Assembly (NCBI GenBank): GCA_905221605.1 | Contig: CAJNDS010001624.1 | Span: 391,501-455,500, forward strand | Reading direction: 5' to 3' | Origin: Symbiodinium natans | Taxonomy: Eukaryota > Sar > Dinophyceae > Suessiales > Symbiodiniaceae | Length of the DNA: 64,000 nt | In this document: piece after piece, positions 1 through 19,099 of the stretch | Layout of the letters: each line of letters begins with the position of its first letter | How positions within the stretch are numbered: the first letter of the stretch is position 1 | Position numbers and translations under genes: made by a program | Notes under the pieces: generated by a model | What the model was told of the DNA's origin: nothing | Database searches by the model: none | The model's input: the letters and a program-made list of their open reading frames with translations, nothing else

Positions 1-128
1 GAAGGGTTTAGGGTTTAGGGTTTAGGGTTTAGGGCTTAGGGCTTAGGGCTTAGGGTTTAGGGTTTAGGGTTTAGGTTTAGAGTTTAGAGTTTAGGGTTTA
101 GGGTTTAGGGCTTAGGGTTTTACAAGGA
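1..128 (+). repeat. Degenerate TTTAGGG array at the window start
   Basis: About 15 TTTAGGG units with GCTTAGGG and GTTTAGAG variants. The variants, and the many similar arrays inside the window, argue that this is interstitial and not a chromosome end. Confidence 0.9.
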
Positions 129-1920
129 GGGGCCCCCTTACTTTACCTAACTATAGTTGAGGGAACTGCTTGTAACCTAAGTTAAGATCCTTATAACCCA
201 GTTTAGGATCCTTATAGCTCTACTTATGACTAGGGCCCCTCCATGCACCCTCCTTGAAAAATTTAGGGCTTTCGGAGGGGGTTTAGGCCGTCAAGAGACC
301 AGAAACCCAGTAACCCAAAGAGCCTCATGATACTTAACTATAGAACATGGTTTAAATCGTGTATGTTCCTCACGTAAGGGAGATATCTGCCTTAATTTTG
401 AGTAGGGCCCTGAAGACCATCTAAGGCACATAGCTAAAACCAAAGGGTACTATGCTCGCTGGGAAGCTGAAACCCGAAAATCGAATCCCAAGATCCAGTT
501 TCAGGGTTTTAGGGCTTACAGGGTTTACGGTGATGGCTCCTACATCTGAGGGCGGCACGAAAAATAGCTTCCAAACAAGCACATGCCATGGAGGTCACGT
601 TGGACTCGTTGGGAAGCGAGGCAGAGCGCTGATATCCGACGACAAGAAGGCTTATAAGCATAAGGGCCTGTATTACATCCGTATTTAAGGTACCTGTAAC
701 CCTACTTATAACTACCACGGACAACAAGTAAGCTTGTAAGTACAAGGGAGCCTCAAATTACATCATTATCCAGGTACCTGCAACCCTACTTATAACCTCG
801 AGTACCCAGTCTATCTATACGAATGCCGCAAAGCGACGACGTCGCAAATGCGCCCTACTAGATGTGAGCTCTGCTCGAAACCCATTTTGCAACTGGGCTC
901 GGGGGCGAGCCAGACCAAACTCGAAACTCTAGGTGCTACGAGCCCTTTGGGGTTCTTATGCCACCCCGCCGAGTAGAAAAGCCACACTGCAGGGCAGCAT
1001 CTCGGGACAATTCGAAGGGGTTTAGGGTTTAGGGTTTAGGGTTTAGGGTTTAGGGTTCGGGATTAGGGCTGAGAGGGTTGGGGGATCGAAAAGAAGGCCC
1101 TTAAAACCCTCGGCAAAAAACAAAAAAGGGTTTAGGGTTTAGGATTTAGGGTTTAGGGTTTAGGGTAGCTGAAGAGGGTCACCAACACACTGGGGTCCCC
1201 CACCGTTCGGCCAGGAAGTTGTGCGTCTAAGCGGAAGGAGTGCATCATCTCCTGTTTAGGGGTTTACAGGGGCTTATAGGGGTTTACAGCGGTTTGTAGG
1301 GGTTTATAGGGGTTTAGGGTTGTAAAGAGAGTGGTATACCAAAAGCCTCCCAAAAGCCCTAGAAATCCCTGAGGCCTAAACCAAGCAGGTTTAAAGGGCT
1401 TGGGTTTGGGAACCCATGGGGCGTGCTTGTGTGCGCTAGCAGCCTACAAGGGAGGGGCTCCATACTATACTAAGCATAGTTAAGGGACTTGTAACCTAAT
1501 TTAGGATCCTTATAAGCCAATAACTATTGGCGGGGGGGGGGGAGGCTCCCTCCTTGTAGCTGAACTGAGACGCAGTGCAGGGAGGCCATTTTGGGATAGG
1601 CTCGTGCGGCGAACCCTTCTGCTTTGCAAGAGTTTGCTTCGAACCCAATTGTAACAGTATTGTAACCCTATTGGGCTACTTAAGGGCAAGGCCCGGGTTG
1701 AAAGGTGCTTCGGATATGCTGTTCTTTTTAGTTCTTTTGAAGCAGAGTGCTTTCGGACGCTCCATGCCGCTATGCCCAAAATCGGAAAACCCTGAATCTG
1801 AACCAGGACCCACAAACACCAATAGCAGCAGCAGCAGCAGCTGCAGTTCTTTTGTGTGAGAAAATGAGACATCAAAGTATACTCAAATGAAGATGTTGCG
1901 CGCCCAGCGAATCCGAACCC

Positions 1921-2060
1921 TACATGGAGGTTCATGGGCAGTTAGAAGTAGGGCTAGAAGTTCCTTAACTCAGGTTCTACAGGTTACGCCTTACTCATAA
2001 CCTGCTAAACCCTAAACCCTAAACCCTAAACCCCATTACACTCATGAACCTTCAAGTGAA
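1921..2060. mobile_element. Family B element carrying an internal CCCTAAA array
   Basis: Left end ACATGGAGGTTCATGGGCAG, right end CACTCATGAACCTTCAAGTG. Four CCCTAAA-type units (about 2005-2034) lie between ACTCATAACCTG and CCCATTACACTCATG. Confidence 0.68.
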
Positions 2061-5000
2061 ACCCCTTTCCGTTTTCAAGACCCATGCTCCGGCTGCTTCA
2101 GCGCACGGCGCACCAGCTCGTGGACCACCTGCGCAGAGCTTCAGTCGAGCCCTATCTGCAATTATAGGGTTCAGGGTTTAGGGTTTAGGGCTTAGGGTTT
2201 AAGATATTTTTTCGCCACCTGGGTTTAGGGTTTACAGTTTATGGTCTAGGGTTGGAGCTCTACACCCTTTGCGCATCCGGTCTGTGAGGTCCTGGCCCGA
2301 AATTTTCAGAGCCACAGCCCTCAGACCGAAACCATGATGCTCTAAAGCCACTGTAAAGCAGAAAAATATAGGGGCCTTACAAAATTAGCATCATGGAATA
2401 GGGTTTTATCGGAGTTGCTACAGTAGAATCCTGACCCCTGTATTGAGCTGTTTAAAGCCTCTTAAGCTAGCAAAGCCCTGAGCCCAGGATTGGCTGACGA
2501 AAGCTGGGTGTGCGACCTACCTACCTGCACCCTCAAGGTGTGCTCTGTAGCATGCTCACCCGGGTCCCATGGTCCGAGAAGTTGCAAGGTGCGTGTTCTC
2601 CACACAAAAGTTGCCGGGGGACCCCCACCCTACCCCCCCCCCCCCCCCCCCGCCCCCCTTGGGGGGGTAAGGAGGGAAAGAGGGAGGATTCACCTCCGCA
2701 AACCCACCCAACACGCCCTCAGGGTCGGCAGACCCTAAACCCTAAACCCTAAACTTGAGGCTTTGGGCTTCTCACGATTTAGGCTTTAGGGCTACGTGTG
2801 CCACAACCCGGCGACAAGCTGGAGGCCGGAAGCAAAAAGGTGTCAGGTTCTGAGCATACTGGCTGCCAGTTACTGGCTTGTCATCTACTATTTGCTTAAG
2901 AACCAAAAGAATACAAAATATAGTAAGGAAGAACATGTTTGATTTTTTTCGGGGTTCTTAAGCAATTAGTAGTTTAGGGCCTACCAAATAGCTCAGGGCT
3001 TCGCTGGGTTTATGGTTCAGGGTTAGGGTTTATAAAGTTTAGGATTCCGGAGCAGCTTCCCTGTGTACAACGAGCCTCTTCGGCGGCTTCCGTATTGAGG
3101 CTCGCCACGAAACCTCAACGGGTTTAGGGTTTAGGGTTTGGGGTTTAGGGTTTAGAGCTTAGGGTGGCACCATGCGACCAGACATGCAAAGACATGACAT
3201 CCTCACAGGCACACACATGCGCACCAACGTCATTCAGGTCAGGATTGTTGAGAGGGAGCCTCCTAATGCATTCGCTCTGAAGGGTGACATCCAACACCCC
3301 AAGCAGGCCACCCTTTCCTTGCAAACAAAGAGCTTACGTCCGAGAAGAAGCCAGGCTGGTTCGTCTTGTTGAGGCAGGGCGCCTGATGGGCTTGCAGGGC
3401 ATTGGTTTTTTGTTTCTTTTGTGGCCATAGGTCAAGTTCCACAGCATTTAGGGTTAGGTTTAGGGCTTAGGGGTTGAGGGCTTATGGTGGTTTAGGGCTT
3501 ATTAGGGTTCAGAGGGTTTCTAGGACTTCTAGGATCGAGCTTGTGCAGCAGGGCTTCGAGGGTTTTTAAGGGTCTTAAGCCTAGGCCGGCCAGCAATCAT
3601 ATTACAATCGCGGTGCCCAGTCTTGGTCTGCAAATCATGGAGCTCCTTCATTTAGGGTTTAGGGTTTAGGGTTTAGGGTTTAGGCTTTTGGGTTTAGAGT
3701 TTAGGGTTTGGGTTTGGGCTTTGTTGCCGCCCTCCTCAAGCAGACCAGCCGCACGAGATCACTAGGCTAGGGGGTTAGAGGCTTGAGGGCTTAAGTGTAG
3801 GGATGTTCAGTTTACAACCCTAAACCCTAAACCCTAAACCCTAAACCCTGAACCCTAAACCCTAAGGGGTCTCCAGGAGGCTTTTGTCAAGTTTCACTTA
3901 CTTTACGAGTACGGGCGACTCGGCGGTCTGTAATATCCCTAAACCCTAAAGGCTGATGTGCCCACTTTGCTTAAGAATCCCAAACCCTAAACCCTAAACC
4001 GTAAACCCTAAACCCGGGCCCTAAACCCTAAACGCTAAATGCTTTTGCCTAAGAGAAATTATTTTGTCCCTCACAAGGGCAATATAGGGATTTACTATCT
4101 TGAATTTTATGGGGGTTCTTAAGGAGATCGTAGTTGTTGAGCCCAGGCTATGTTCCAGCGTAATCCGGGACCCCTTAGAGGAGCCCTGAAACCCGACAAC
4201 TGTGACGGGGGGGAAGGGGGGGGGATTCGAGCTTGGGGTGGATTGCTTATCGGGCTCATCCCCATGGACGGTTCGCTCGCGGTGCTCGCGCACGAAGGCA
4301 CCAGAAGCTCGCCCAGTGCTGGTGCCCTGAGATTCCTGAAGCCCATGGGCCCTAAGCCCTCGCCCGAACCATAAACCCTAATAGGGTTTAGGGTTTAGGG
4401 TTTAGAGCCCCGACGTCCTCCCGTGACGGTTGAGGCTCAGGGTGGTGCAGGGGTTGAGATGTCGAGTTCGCACGCATATGAGGGTTTCCACAGTGTTACC
4501 ACGTTTGGGAGGGGGGGGGGGGTTTGGGTTACATTTTGACCGATGTGAAGGGTACCCTTGTTTTGGGAGATTGCACATACAAACCACCCCCTCCCCCCTC
4601 CCGACACAAAAGCAAAATTGAAGACAGGAGCCTACTCTCTACTCTAATTGGAACGGGCGTATTTTGGCTTGCTACAGATTCTCGACCCAGGAGTAACGGG
4701 TTTTAAGGGGATTACAAGGGAACCCCAACCCTAAACAAAGGAAACAAAGGGCCTACTCCGGGTCCCTAGTTAAACCTAATCCCTAAACCCTAAACCCTAA
4801 ACCCTGAACCAGAGAGAGTTTCATAAGGGGGATGATGATTTTCGGCCGCCTGTCTTCCCAGGATGGCCCTTAAAACCCTGTGAAAGATATAATGCCTGAA
4901 TGTGACCCTGCTAAACCCAATAAGGGTTCAGGGTTTAGGGTTTAGGGTGAGTGTAGGATTTAGGGTTTAGGGTTTCGGGCTTTGAATATGAGCCTCCTAA

Positions 5001-5082
5001 ACCCAATAAGGGTTTAGGGTGCAGGGTTCGGGGTTGAGGGTTTTGAATGGGATCCTCCTAAACCCAAGAAGGGACAAGACGA

Positions 5083-5386
5083 AGAACCCTAAACCCTAAA
5101 CCCTAAACCCTAAACCCTAAACCCTAAACCCTAAACCCTAAACCCTAAACCCTAAACCCTAAACCCTAAACCCTAAACCCTAAACCCTAAGCCCAACCCT
5201 AGCTTCCCCCTGAACTCCAAGCCGCCCAAGGCGCTAGAAGGTGCATCATGTGCTTCGGAAACCGGCTCCGGTCGGTGGCAGCCAGCTGCAACCTGAACCC
5301 TAAACCCTAAACCCTAAACCCTAAACCCTAAACCCTAAACCCTAAACCCTAAACCCTAAACCCTGAACCCTAAACCCTAAACCCGA
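5083..5386. repeat. Two long CCCTAAA arrays
   Basis: About 16 near-perfect units at 5083-5195 and about 13 at 5293-5386, split by about 95 bp of unique sequence. Confidence 0.95.
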
Positions 5387-6114
5387 TTAGGGTTCGTGGG
5401 TGGCTATAAGTAGGGTTACAAGTAAAAGCTAACCTATATGAGCCTATCCATGTTAAAGAAGGTACCTCGAACCCTACTTGTCACTACCCATGAACCTTCA
5501 GGTAGGGTTTTAGGTTTGTGGGCTTGGGCTCACTTGTTGAGGGCATAGTTGGTTGAGCTTGAGGCTCCTCGATTAAATTCCGGAAGAAATACTCGCTCTT
5601 GGTAGTAAGACGATTGAGGATCGGGGTACCTAGTTCTCTGATCCGCGACTGGGCAAGGCCCAGTCGGAGTGCGAATGCAGTTGCACAGACCCGTAGCGAG
5701 TCTTGAACTCAGCCTCTCGCATTGCTTTGTTCTTTCATGGAAGCCCATTTCTGCGGCTTAGGATTTAGGGCTTCCCGTTTGCAAGCTTTGTACATCACAG
5801 CCCCTTGGCTTGCAAGTTGTTTTGCTGACGTTCATGGCGTGATCAAAAAACCGACAGCTTCCACAGGTGACCACAGCCTTTTTTCTTCTGCAGATCTGCG
5901 AGCCTTTGTCGAAGCACATCTGCCATGCTTCTCAGGCTTCTCAACACCCTCAGTCCAGCCACGTTCAGTATATTCCCGAAGCAGCACACAAAAGGTTAAA
6001 TCCGCCCGGCCCCATCGCCTGAGTTGCTGCCTCTAAAGACCTCGCGCCTTCGATGCCTGCAAAAACTCACACGTCCGGCCAGGCTGAATTATCGGAAGCT
6101 CCCCATCAGGAGTC

Positions 6115-13636
<7,522 letters not shown>

Positions 13637-13665
13637 GGCTGGAAGGGTTCAGCAAGAAAGTGCAC
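13637..13665 (-). promoter_or_regulatory. Putative trans-splice or 5' UTR splice acceptor before beta-tubulin
   Basis: Two bases upstream of the beta-tubulin ATG the minus strand reads CCCTTCCAG, with further pyrimidine-rich sequence (TTTCGTGCACTTTCTTGC) just before. The AG is at 13640-13639. In dinoflagellates the 22-nt spliced leader is trans-spliced to such sites, so this may be the leader addition point, or the end of a 5' UTR intron. Position and composition support it; nothing proves use. Confidence 0.35.
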
Positions 13666-13733
13666 GAAAGCAAGATCACGAGCTGAGATTTTCTCAGGTA
13701 CGCTGGAGCCAACGGCATGCAGCGGACGCAGGT

Positions 13734-13866
13734 TATTGAAGGTTCATGGGTGTTTACAGGTGGGGTATAGGTACCTTGTTTGAGGTTAAAAGTATGGTCA
13801 CCTTACTTGTAGCCCTAAACCCTAAACCCTAAACCCCTACTTGTAGCCACCCACAAGCCTTGAAAG
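13734..13866. mobile_element. Family B element carrying an internal CCCTAAA array
   Basis: The left part is TTGAAGGTTCATGGGTGTTT and the right part CTACTTGTAGCCACCCACAA. Three CCCTAAA units sit between two copies of ACTTGTAGCC, so the telomeric tract is bounded by a 10-bp direct duplication of the element's own sequence. Confidence 0.78.
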
Positions 13867-14108
13867 TACCAGTCTTCCTGGACCTCCAAAAGAAGGTCCT
13901 TGCTGGGGATGCCGTGCAAAATCAAATCAGGTACAAGCTGCTCACTTATAGCAGCATACGGGTAATTCTAACCCTAAACCCTAAACCCAAACCCTAAACC
14001 GGCAAAAACACGAAGCTCGTCAGCCCCAAGGCGAGTGGCGGGATCTGTCGCCGCAGCAAACTTGTCCGGATGCTCTGATGGAATCCTGTCATGCTGGCGC
14101 AGTCGGAC
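13861..14108 (-). CDS. Candidate exons of an unidentified gene upstream of beta-tubulin
   Basis: Two islands read as protein. The first, 14108-14025, opens after TAGAG|G and reads VRLRQHDRIPSEHPDKF then AAATDPATRLG before a GC donor. The second, 13937-13861, opens after GAGCAG and reads LVPDLILHGIPSKDLLLEV then QEDWYF. Between them is a short CCCTAAA array. Spacing and boundaries match the beta-tubulin exon style. The family is not recognised. If real they are 3' exons of the next gene upstream, ending only about 220 bp from the beta-tubulin start. Confidence 0.4.
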
Positions 14109-14308
14109 CTCTACTAGGTCCCCCAGCGAGCGCAAGGAATGCAATAAAGGGGATTGTCCTCATGGGGGAACCTATGACGGAACCTAACCCTAACCCGTAA
14201 AAAAAGAGAGAACCGGGGTACTGGGCATCCCTTGTTTGAGCGGCACCCCCGCAGCCGACCTTCAGAAACTTCAGGTGTAGGGTTCGGGTTTCGCATCACC
14301 TTCCTTGG

Positions 14309-14430
14309 TGTGGGGGGGGAGGGGGGGGGGGGGGGGGGGGGGGGGAGGGGGGGAGGGGGGGGGGACCCTTCCCCTGCCCCTCTACCCCCCTCCCCCCCTC
14401 CCCTCCCCCTGCCCCTCTGCCCCCCCCACC
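14309..14430. repeat. Poly-G tract with mirrored C-rich tract
   Basis: About 75 bp of almost pure G with a few A is followed by a C-rich tract with CCCCTGCCCCTCT units. The two can pair as a hairpin or form G-quadruplexes. Other homopolymer runs: C28-A12 at 15302-15341, G-run at 56810-56834. Confidence 0.85.
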
Positions 14431-15308
14431 CCTAAACCCTCAATCCCTAACCCTAAAACCCTAAACCCTAAACCCTAAACCCGACCCTAGACCCTAAACC
14501 CTAAACCGAAACCCAGCACTCAACGCGACCGCCAAGCCCCCCCCCCCCGGCCCGTCCAGTCCTCGCTTCGAGGGAGGCACCGCCCGGAGGAGCACCTTTG
14601 TCTTGACAGATGCTTAACACGGGATGGCTTAGCCATGCCTAGGGTTTAGGGTTTAGGGTTTAGGGTTAGGGTTAGGGTTTAGGTTTAGGGCTTAGGGTTT
14701 TAGGGGTTTTAAAATTTAAGGTTTAGGGTTGCAGGCTGTTCGGGTTTAGAGGCGGAGCAGGGTGGGAGGGAAGTTCGGGGATGAGGGTTCCATGGTAAGT
14801 TATGGGGCCATGTCCTGTCTTGCCGAAACCCTAAACCCTAAACCCTAAACCCTAAACCTAAACCCTAAACCCTAAACCCTAACCCCAAACCCTAAACCCT
14901 AAGCCTAAGGACCGTGACAAATGATAGAGCAGGAGCCGATGAGTCGGCGAATGAAGAAAAAGGCATAATAAGCATCTGACAGTGTCAAAACGCTATCCCG
15001 TGCATACCCTAAGCCCTAAACCTTAGACCCAAAAATCTTCGCCCTTTTGCACCCCGAAAGCATGCAAGGAGTAAGTAGGGCAGAATAGGGGCCCAGAAGC
15101 CAGAGGCTTATGATCATGCAGTTCACAGCTCTCAATTGTAGGGGCCCCCAGCTGCAGGCTGTGAAAAAAGCACCATGCATGCTGCCACAGGGTTTAGGGT
15201 ATAAGGGTATAGGGTATAATTGGTTTAAGGTTTAGGGGGCTTTGGGTTTCCACGCGCCCGCCAGCTGAAGCCCCATACACCGCAGACTTCAAACAAGCAC
15301 GCCCCCCC

Positions 15309-15339
<31 letters not shown>

Positions 15340-15351
15340 AAGAAGCTTAAA

Positions 15352-15503
15352 CCCTACTTGGAAGTCCATGGTACTTATTAACCAATTATAACTGTACTTA
15401 TGACTGTACTTATAACCATATTAGGGCACTTAAGGGGCTTATAAGTACAGTTATAAGTAAAGGTATAATTGGTCAATAAAGTGCCATGAACCTCCAAGTT
15501 TTT
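15352..15503. mobile_element. Family B palindromic element, reference copy
   Basis: Ends ACTTGGAAGTCCATGGTACTTA and GTGCCATGAACCTCCAAGT are inverted repeats; the centre is built from TTATAAGTACAGTTATAAGT units in both orientations. Other copies: 5396-5507, 8300-8360 (partial, beta-tubulin intron 13), 9786-9882 (intron 10), 15911-16015, 25391-25470 (partial), 29739-29850, 54105-54220 and 61160-61310. Copies with telomeric insertions are listed separately. Non-coding. Confidence 0.82.
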
Positions 15504-17292
15504 CCCGCCTGCCAAAGTACAAAGCCTCCCAAGACTTTAGGGTTTGGATTGTAGAACCCCGCAGAGCCTCAAGCCCACAAGTTAAGTCCTTCCGTTTCAG
15601 CTTTCAATACGTATACTTACAGCATCCCGAGATCCTCATATTGCAGGCTAAACCCTGAACCCTGAACCCTGAACCCTAAACCCTAAACCTAGACTGAAGG
15701 GAGAGACCCCCAACCTACAAGATTCTTGTCCCAAGCTCAGACCCCAGCACTCTTACTTACAGAAGATGGGATCCGTAGTCTAGGTAGGGTTTAGGGTTTA
15801 AGGTTTAGGGTTTAGGGTTTAGGGTTTAGGGTTTAGGGTTTAGGGCTTCTTCGGCCTGAAGACCATACCTTATAGGACAGCCTCTAACTCAGGGATGGTG
15901 AGGTCTCTACTTGAAGGGTCATGGGGTAGCTATAGGTAGGGTGAAAAGCAGGGCAACCTAATATATTGCAATTAAGGTACTTGCAAGCCTACTCATGACT
16001 ACCCATGAACCTTCCGAAACCCGAAACCCGAAACCCAAAACCCTAAACCCTAAACCCTACTGCGAACTACCCTAACAAACCTTCCCAAGTAATAGTGGAG
16101 CCCACGGCCCGCCTGCACCAGTTTGGTGAGCTCCTCGTCGGCCTCCAGGCCGCCATTGATGCCTCTTGGCTTTAGAATCTGTGATTAGGGTTAAGGGTTT
16201 AGGGTTTAGGGTGATTAGGGTTTGGGGTGATTAGGGTTTCGGGCGATTAGGGTTTGGGAGTTAGGGAGATTAGGGTTTAGGGCTTTGGGGGATAAGGGTT
16301 TAGGGTTTAGAATTTAGAGGGATCAGGGTTTAGGGGGATTAGGGTAAGTTTATGGCTCAGGGTTTTGGGCTAGAGTTTAGGGTTTAGAGGGTTCAGGGTT
16401 TTAAGGTTCAGGGCGTAGAGGTTCAGGGTTTAGCGGGTTTAGTTTAGGGTTTAGGGGCGCAGGGATGCCGAATGGCGTAATCTAAACATCCAGGGGCCGT
16501 CGGGTTTCTGGGACGAAGGGCACCAGAATTGCGCACCTGGGTCGAGGTCTGCACCTTCTCAAGGGTGGGCATACGGTTGTTGAGGGTCTTAGGGGCGCTG
16601 TATGAGGTGTAACTACGGCTTAGGGCGGGACAGTACAATGACAAAACCCCGAAGATCTGAACCCACAAGCACAAAACGCCACAGGCCCTCCTCTTCCTGC
16701 CCCCCGCCCATGACGGCGTCAGGAGATGCAATGAAAAGCCAAATGTAGATAAAAGCCGCAAGACCAAGCAACATGCCGTTCGCGCCACTACCCGATGTGC
16801 AGACAACTATGCGCCCCAAACCTGAAACCCCTAAACGGCCCTGAACCCAAAACCCTAAAACCCAAAACCCTAGACCCCATCTAAACCCCAAGCAAAACCT
16901 TGGACCATTTGGAGCCTCGCAGGGCTACGAAGTGCAAAGGCGCGACGCCATCCTGGTGTGGGGGAGGGGGAGACGGGGGACCTGGGGCTTGGGGGCTTAG
17001 GGGTTTAGGGTTTAGGGCCAGGGTTTAGGGTTGAGGGTTTCGGGTTTAGGGGTTGATGGGTTTGGGGGTTAGGGGGCGTAAGGCTTAGGGATTTAGGGTT
17101 TTCGGGCTTAGGGAACAGGCATGGTCTTGCAGCAGGGAAATACTACTCATGCCCCAGTACAACTACAAGTGGTCAGGAGCTACATATGTCATAAGGAGGC
17201 CAGTACTTTGACGCAGAAGAAGTCCAACATCCAGAGTCGCGAAAGGAACCGCGGATTGAAACTCTGCCCTGCCGGGCCTGGAAAAACCATAC

Positions 17293-17386
17293 TCCCCCAG
17301 AACCTTTAGAAAAAATGAGGTGTTTTAATAGCCCCCTTGGGTTTATAGAAATGAACATACATAATTCCTAAGGGGGCTATAGGAGC
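17293..17386. mobile_element. Family K palindromic element, reference copy
   Basis: Starts near AGAACCTTTAGAAAAAATG and ends TTCCTAAGGGGGCTATAGGAG, with CCCCCTTGGGTTTATAG inside. Other copies: 19928-20010 and 58131-58215. Non-coding. Confidence 0.7.
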
Positions 17387-17566
17387 CCGCCCCGAAAAAC
17401 TAGACCACAAAGTCCCACAAGCTAAGCTTGCCACAGATTGTTGGCCCTTTTCCCCATTCTTTTGAAAGGTTTAAGACATCCGCCCTTACTCCTTTCCGGA
17501 AATGGTTTTAGGTTATGAGGCGCAAGTTCCGAAGTACCGTTCCCTTAGCTAAACTTTACTAATTGG

Positions 17567-17650
17567 GATGTTCCCCCTTATACTAACAGTCCTTAATCGG
17601 GATTATAATACCCCCTATTATAATCCCCATGAAGGACTGTTAGTATAAGG
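17567..17650. mobile_element. Family E palindromic element, reference copy
   Basis: A near-complete hairpin: TTGGGATGTTCCCCCTTATA, ACTAACAGTCCTTAATCGGG, central ATTATAATACCCCC, then GGACTGTTAGTATAAGGG. Other copies: 25765-25845, 54428-54510, 56644-56738, and two nested with family A (32709-32815 and 33005-33173). Non-coding. Confidence 0.83.
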
Positions 17651-17682
17651 GCCTATAAACCCTTAAGTCTAAAACCCTAAAC

Positions 17683-18265
17683 TTGGGTTCGGCCGGTCCA
17701 CACTAACAGTCAAATAACGCCGTGGCCTTATAACACACAGGCCAAAAATAGCACCAGGAATCCCAGTCAATATTAGCATTTACCGGGTGCTGCTTTTTGT
17801 GGGTCTGCTGGTGGTGACTGCTAGTCACATAGCACCAGAAACAGCACCAGAAACAGCACCAGAAATAGCACCAGAAATAGCACTAGAAACAGCACCAGAA
17901 ATAGCACCAGAAATAGCACCAGGAATCCCAGTCAATTTTGGCAGCTTAGCATTTACCGGGTGCTATATCTTGTGGGTCTGCTGATGGTGATTGCTAGTCA
18001 CATAGCACCAGAAACAGCACCAGAAACAGCACCAGAAATAGCACCAGAAATAGCACCAGAAACAGCACCAGAAACAGCACCAGAAACAGCACCAGAAATA
18101 GCACCAGAAATAGCACCAGAAATAGCACCAGGAATAGCACCAGGAATAGCACCGGAATAGCACCAGGATAGCACCAGGAATCCCAGTCAATTTTTGGCAT
18201 TTCCCGGGTGCATTTATTTGTGGGTCTGCTGGTGGTGACTGTTAGTGTGGACCGGCCGAACCCAA
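17683..18265. mobile_element. Non-autonomous inverted-repeat element with internal minisatellite
   Basis: The ends 17683-17711 and 18237-18265 are perfect 29-bp inverted repeats starting TTGGGTTCGGCCGGTCCACA. Inside, a block of about 100 bp beginning near the motif GGCATTTACCGGGTGCT and including GTGGGTCTGCTGGTGGTGAC is present three times, with two minisatellite arrays between the copies. No transposase frame is present. The structure fits a MITE or other non-autonomous DNA transposon that has expanded internally. The flanks are telomere-type repeat or family E sequence; no target duplication is obvious. Confidence 0.75.
17829..18180. repeat. 12-bp minisatellite AGCACCAGAAAY, two blocks
   Basis: Blocks at 17829-17925 and 18004-18180 are tandem copies of AGCACCAGAAAC/T with few changes. 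Because 12 is a multiple of three, the array reads as an open (A-P-E-T/I) repeat on the plus strand and as Phe/Leu/Trp/Cys-rich repeats on the minus. I do not regard these frames as genes. Confidence 0.9.
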
Positions 18266-18371
18266 CCCTAAACCCTAAAACCTATAAACCTATAAACCCT
18301 ATATACCTATAAACCTATAAACCCATAACCTATAAACCCTATAACCGCTAAATCGCTAAAAGCCCGGGCGC

Positions 18372-18433
18372 CTTGTTCTTGGCTCTCGCATCGGCTTTGT
18401 GCTCGAGGAGCCACATCGACACATCGCGGATCC
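18372..18433 (-). CDS. Candidate exon, ankyrin-repeat-like
   Basis: After CCACAG|G the minus strand reads IRDVSMWLLEHKADARAKNK and then a GC donor at 18371. This matches an ankyrin-repeat helix pair plus the loop pattern (LLEHxADxxAKNK). Ankyrin repeats mediate protein-protein contacts. Neighbouring exons could not be joined. Confidence 0.5.
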
Positions 18434-19099
18434 CTGTGGCAAAGTTCGTTTGCTTTCTGTCTTTTCTTCCTTTTCCCTGTTGCTTTCTTTTTGTTCTTTT
18501 AGGGGGGGGGGGGGGGGGCGCGGGGAGATTAGGGTCTATAGGGCTAGGGTTTTTAGCTTCATGGTTCCTGGCTCGTTCCGAATTCTGGTTTAGTGGTGGG
18601 TGTGTAGAGCTCAGGCTTGAAGACTGTGAATGTTCTGTGGCTTTCGCTTCTAGGCCCCTGGGGTCGACTGATGGGGCTATCAAACTATAGCATGGGTAGT
18701 TTAAATTTGGGTGCGGCCCGAATCCGCGCGATGAAGTTGCAAACAAAGTGTTTCAGGCACTCACATGAAGAGCATTCGCGAATCATGCAAGGAGGGCCCC
18801 CTTACTTATTGACTGTAATTAAGGAACTTGTAACCTAATCAGGATCCTGATGACCCAATTTAGGGTCCTTATAACTCTACGTATAACTAGGGGGGACCCC
18901 TCCTTGTGCTGTAGAGATTGCCAAGAATGCGCCACCATGAAGCTTCAATGGCAATGAAAAAGGTTCCATTCGAAGGGAAATATGGGCAGGGGACTCAAAG
19001 GGAAAATGACCTAGGAATTGTGTTAAGGCTCCTGCAAACCCTAAACCCTAAACCCTAAGCTCTAAACCAAAAACCCTAAGCCCTCTCCGAAAGTTGGTC

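Larger units (their letters stand above)
129..6114. other. Repeat mosaic and beta-tubulin 3' flank
   Basis: Family A copies (121-257, 1444-1560), C (2893-2976, 4039-4138) and B (1921-2060, 5396-5507), plus many TTTAGGG arrays. Unique islands include two weak minus-strand exon-like readings: VVHELVRRALKQPEH at about 2135-2085 after CTGCGCAG|G, and ELHDLQTKTGH at about 3645-3610 with a GC donor. A 320-bp unique stretch at 5700-6110 directly follows the beta-tubulin stop and is probably 3' UTR or intergenic. The poly-A signal is not identifiable. Confidence 0.6.
14150..17560. other. Repeat mosaic with weak exon islands
   Basis: Besides arrays and family B copies, weak minus-strand readings are DSVLTLSDAYYAFFFIRRLI at about 15005-14930, LWQHAWCFFHSLQLGAPTIE at about 15185-15090, and INGGLEADEELTKLVQ at about 16165-16100 after CAAGAG|G with a GC donor. 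A further frame at 16640-16470 includes TLNNRMPTLEKVQTSTQVRN. Two GTAAGTA donor-like sites occur at about 15620 and 15758 on the minus strand. None could be joined. Confidence 0.4.

Noticed and set aside
1-128. Chromosome end (true telomere) at the left edge
   Set aside because: The array is degenerate and dozens of equal or longer arrays occur internally; nothing marks this one as terminal.
5722-6036. 104-codon plus-strand frame next to the beta-tubulin stop
   Set aside because: Antisense to the probable beta-tubulin 3' UTR; no recognisable motif.
17829-18180. CRISPR array
   Set aside because: The 12-bp unit is contiguous, without unique spacers, inside a eukaryotic inverted-repeat element.
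17960-18190. Repetitive protein genes (APET or LFLV repeats)
   Set aside because: Frames exist on both strands only because the minisatellite unit is a multiple of three.
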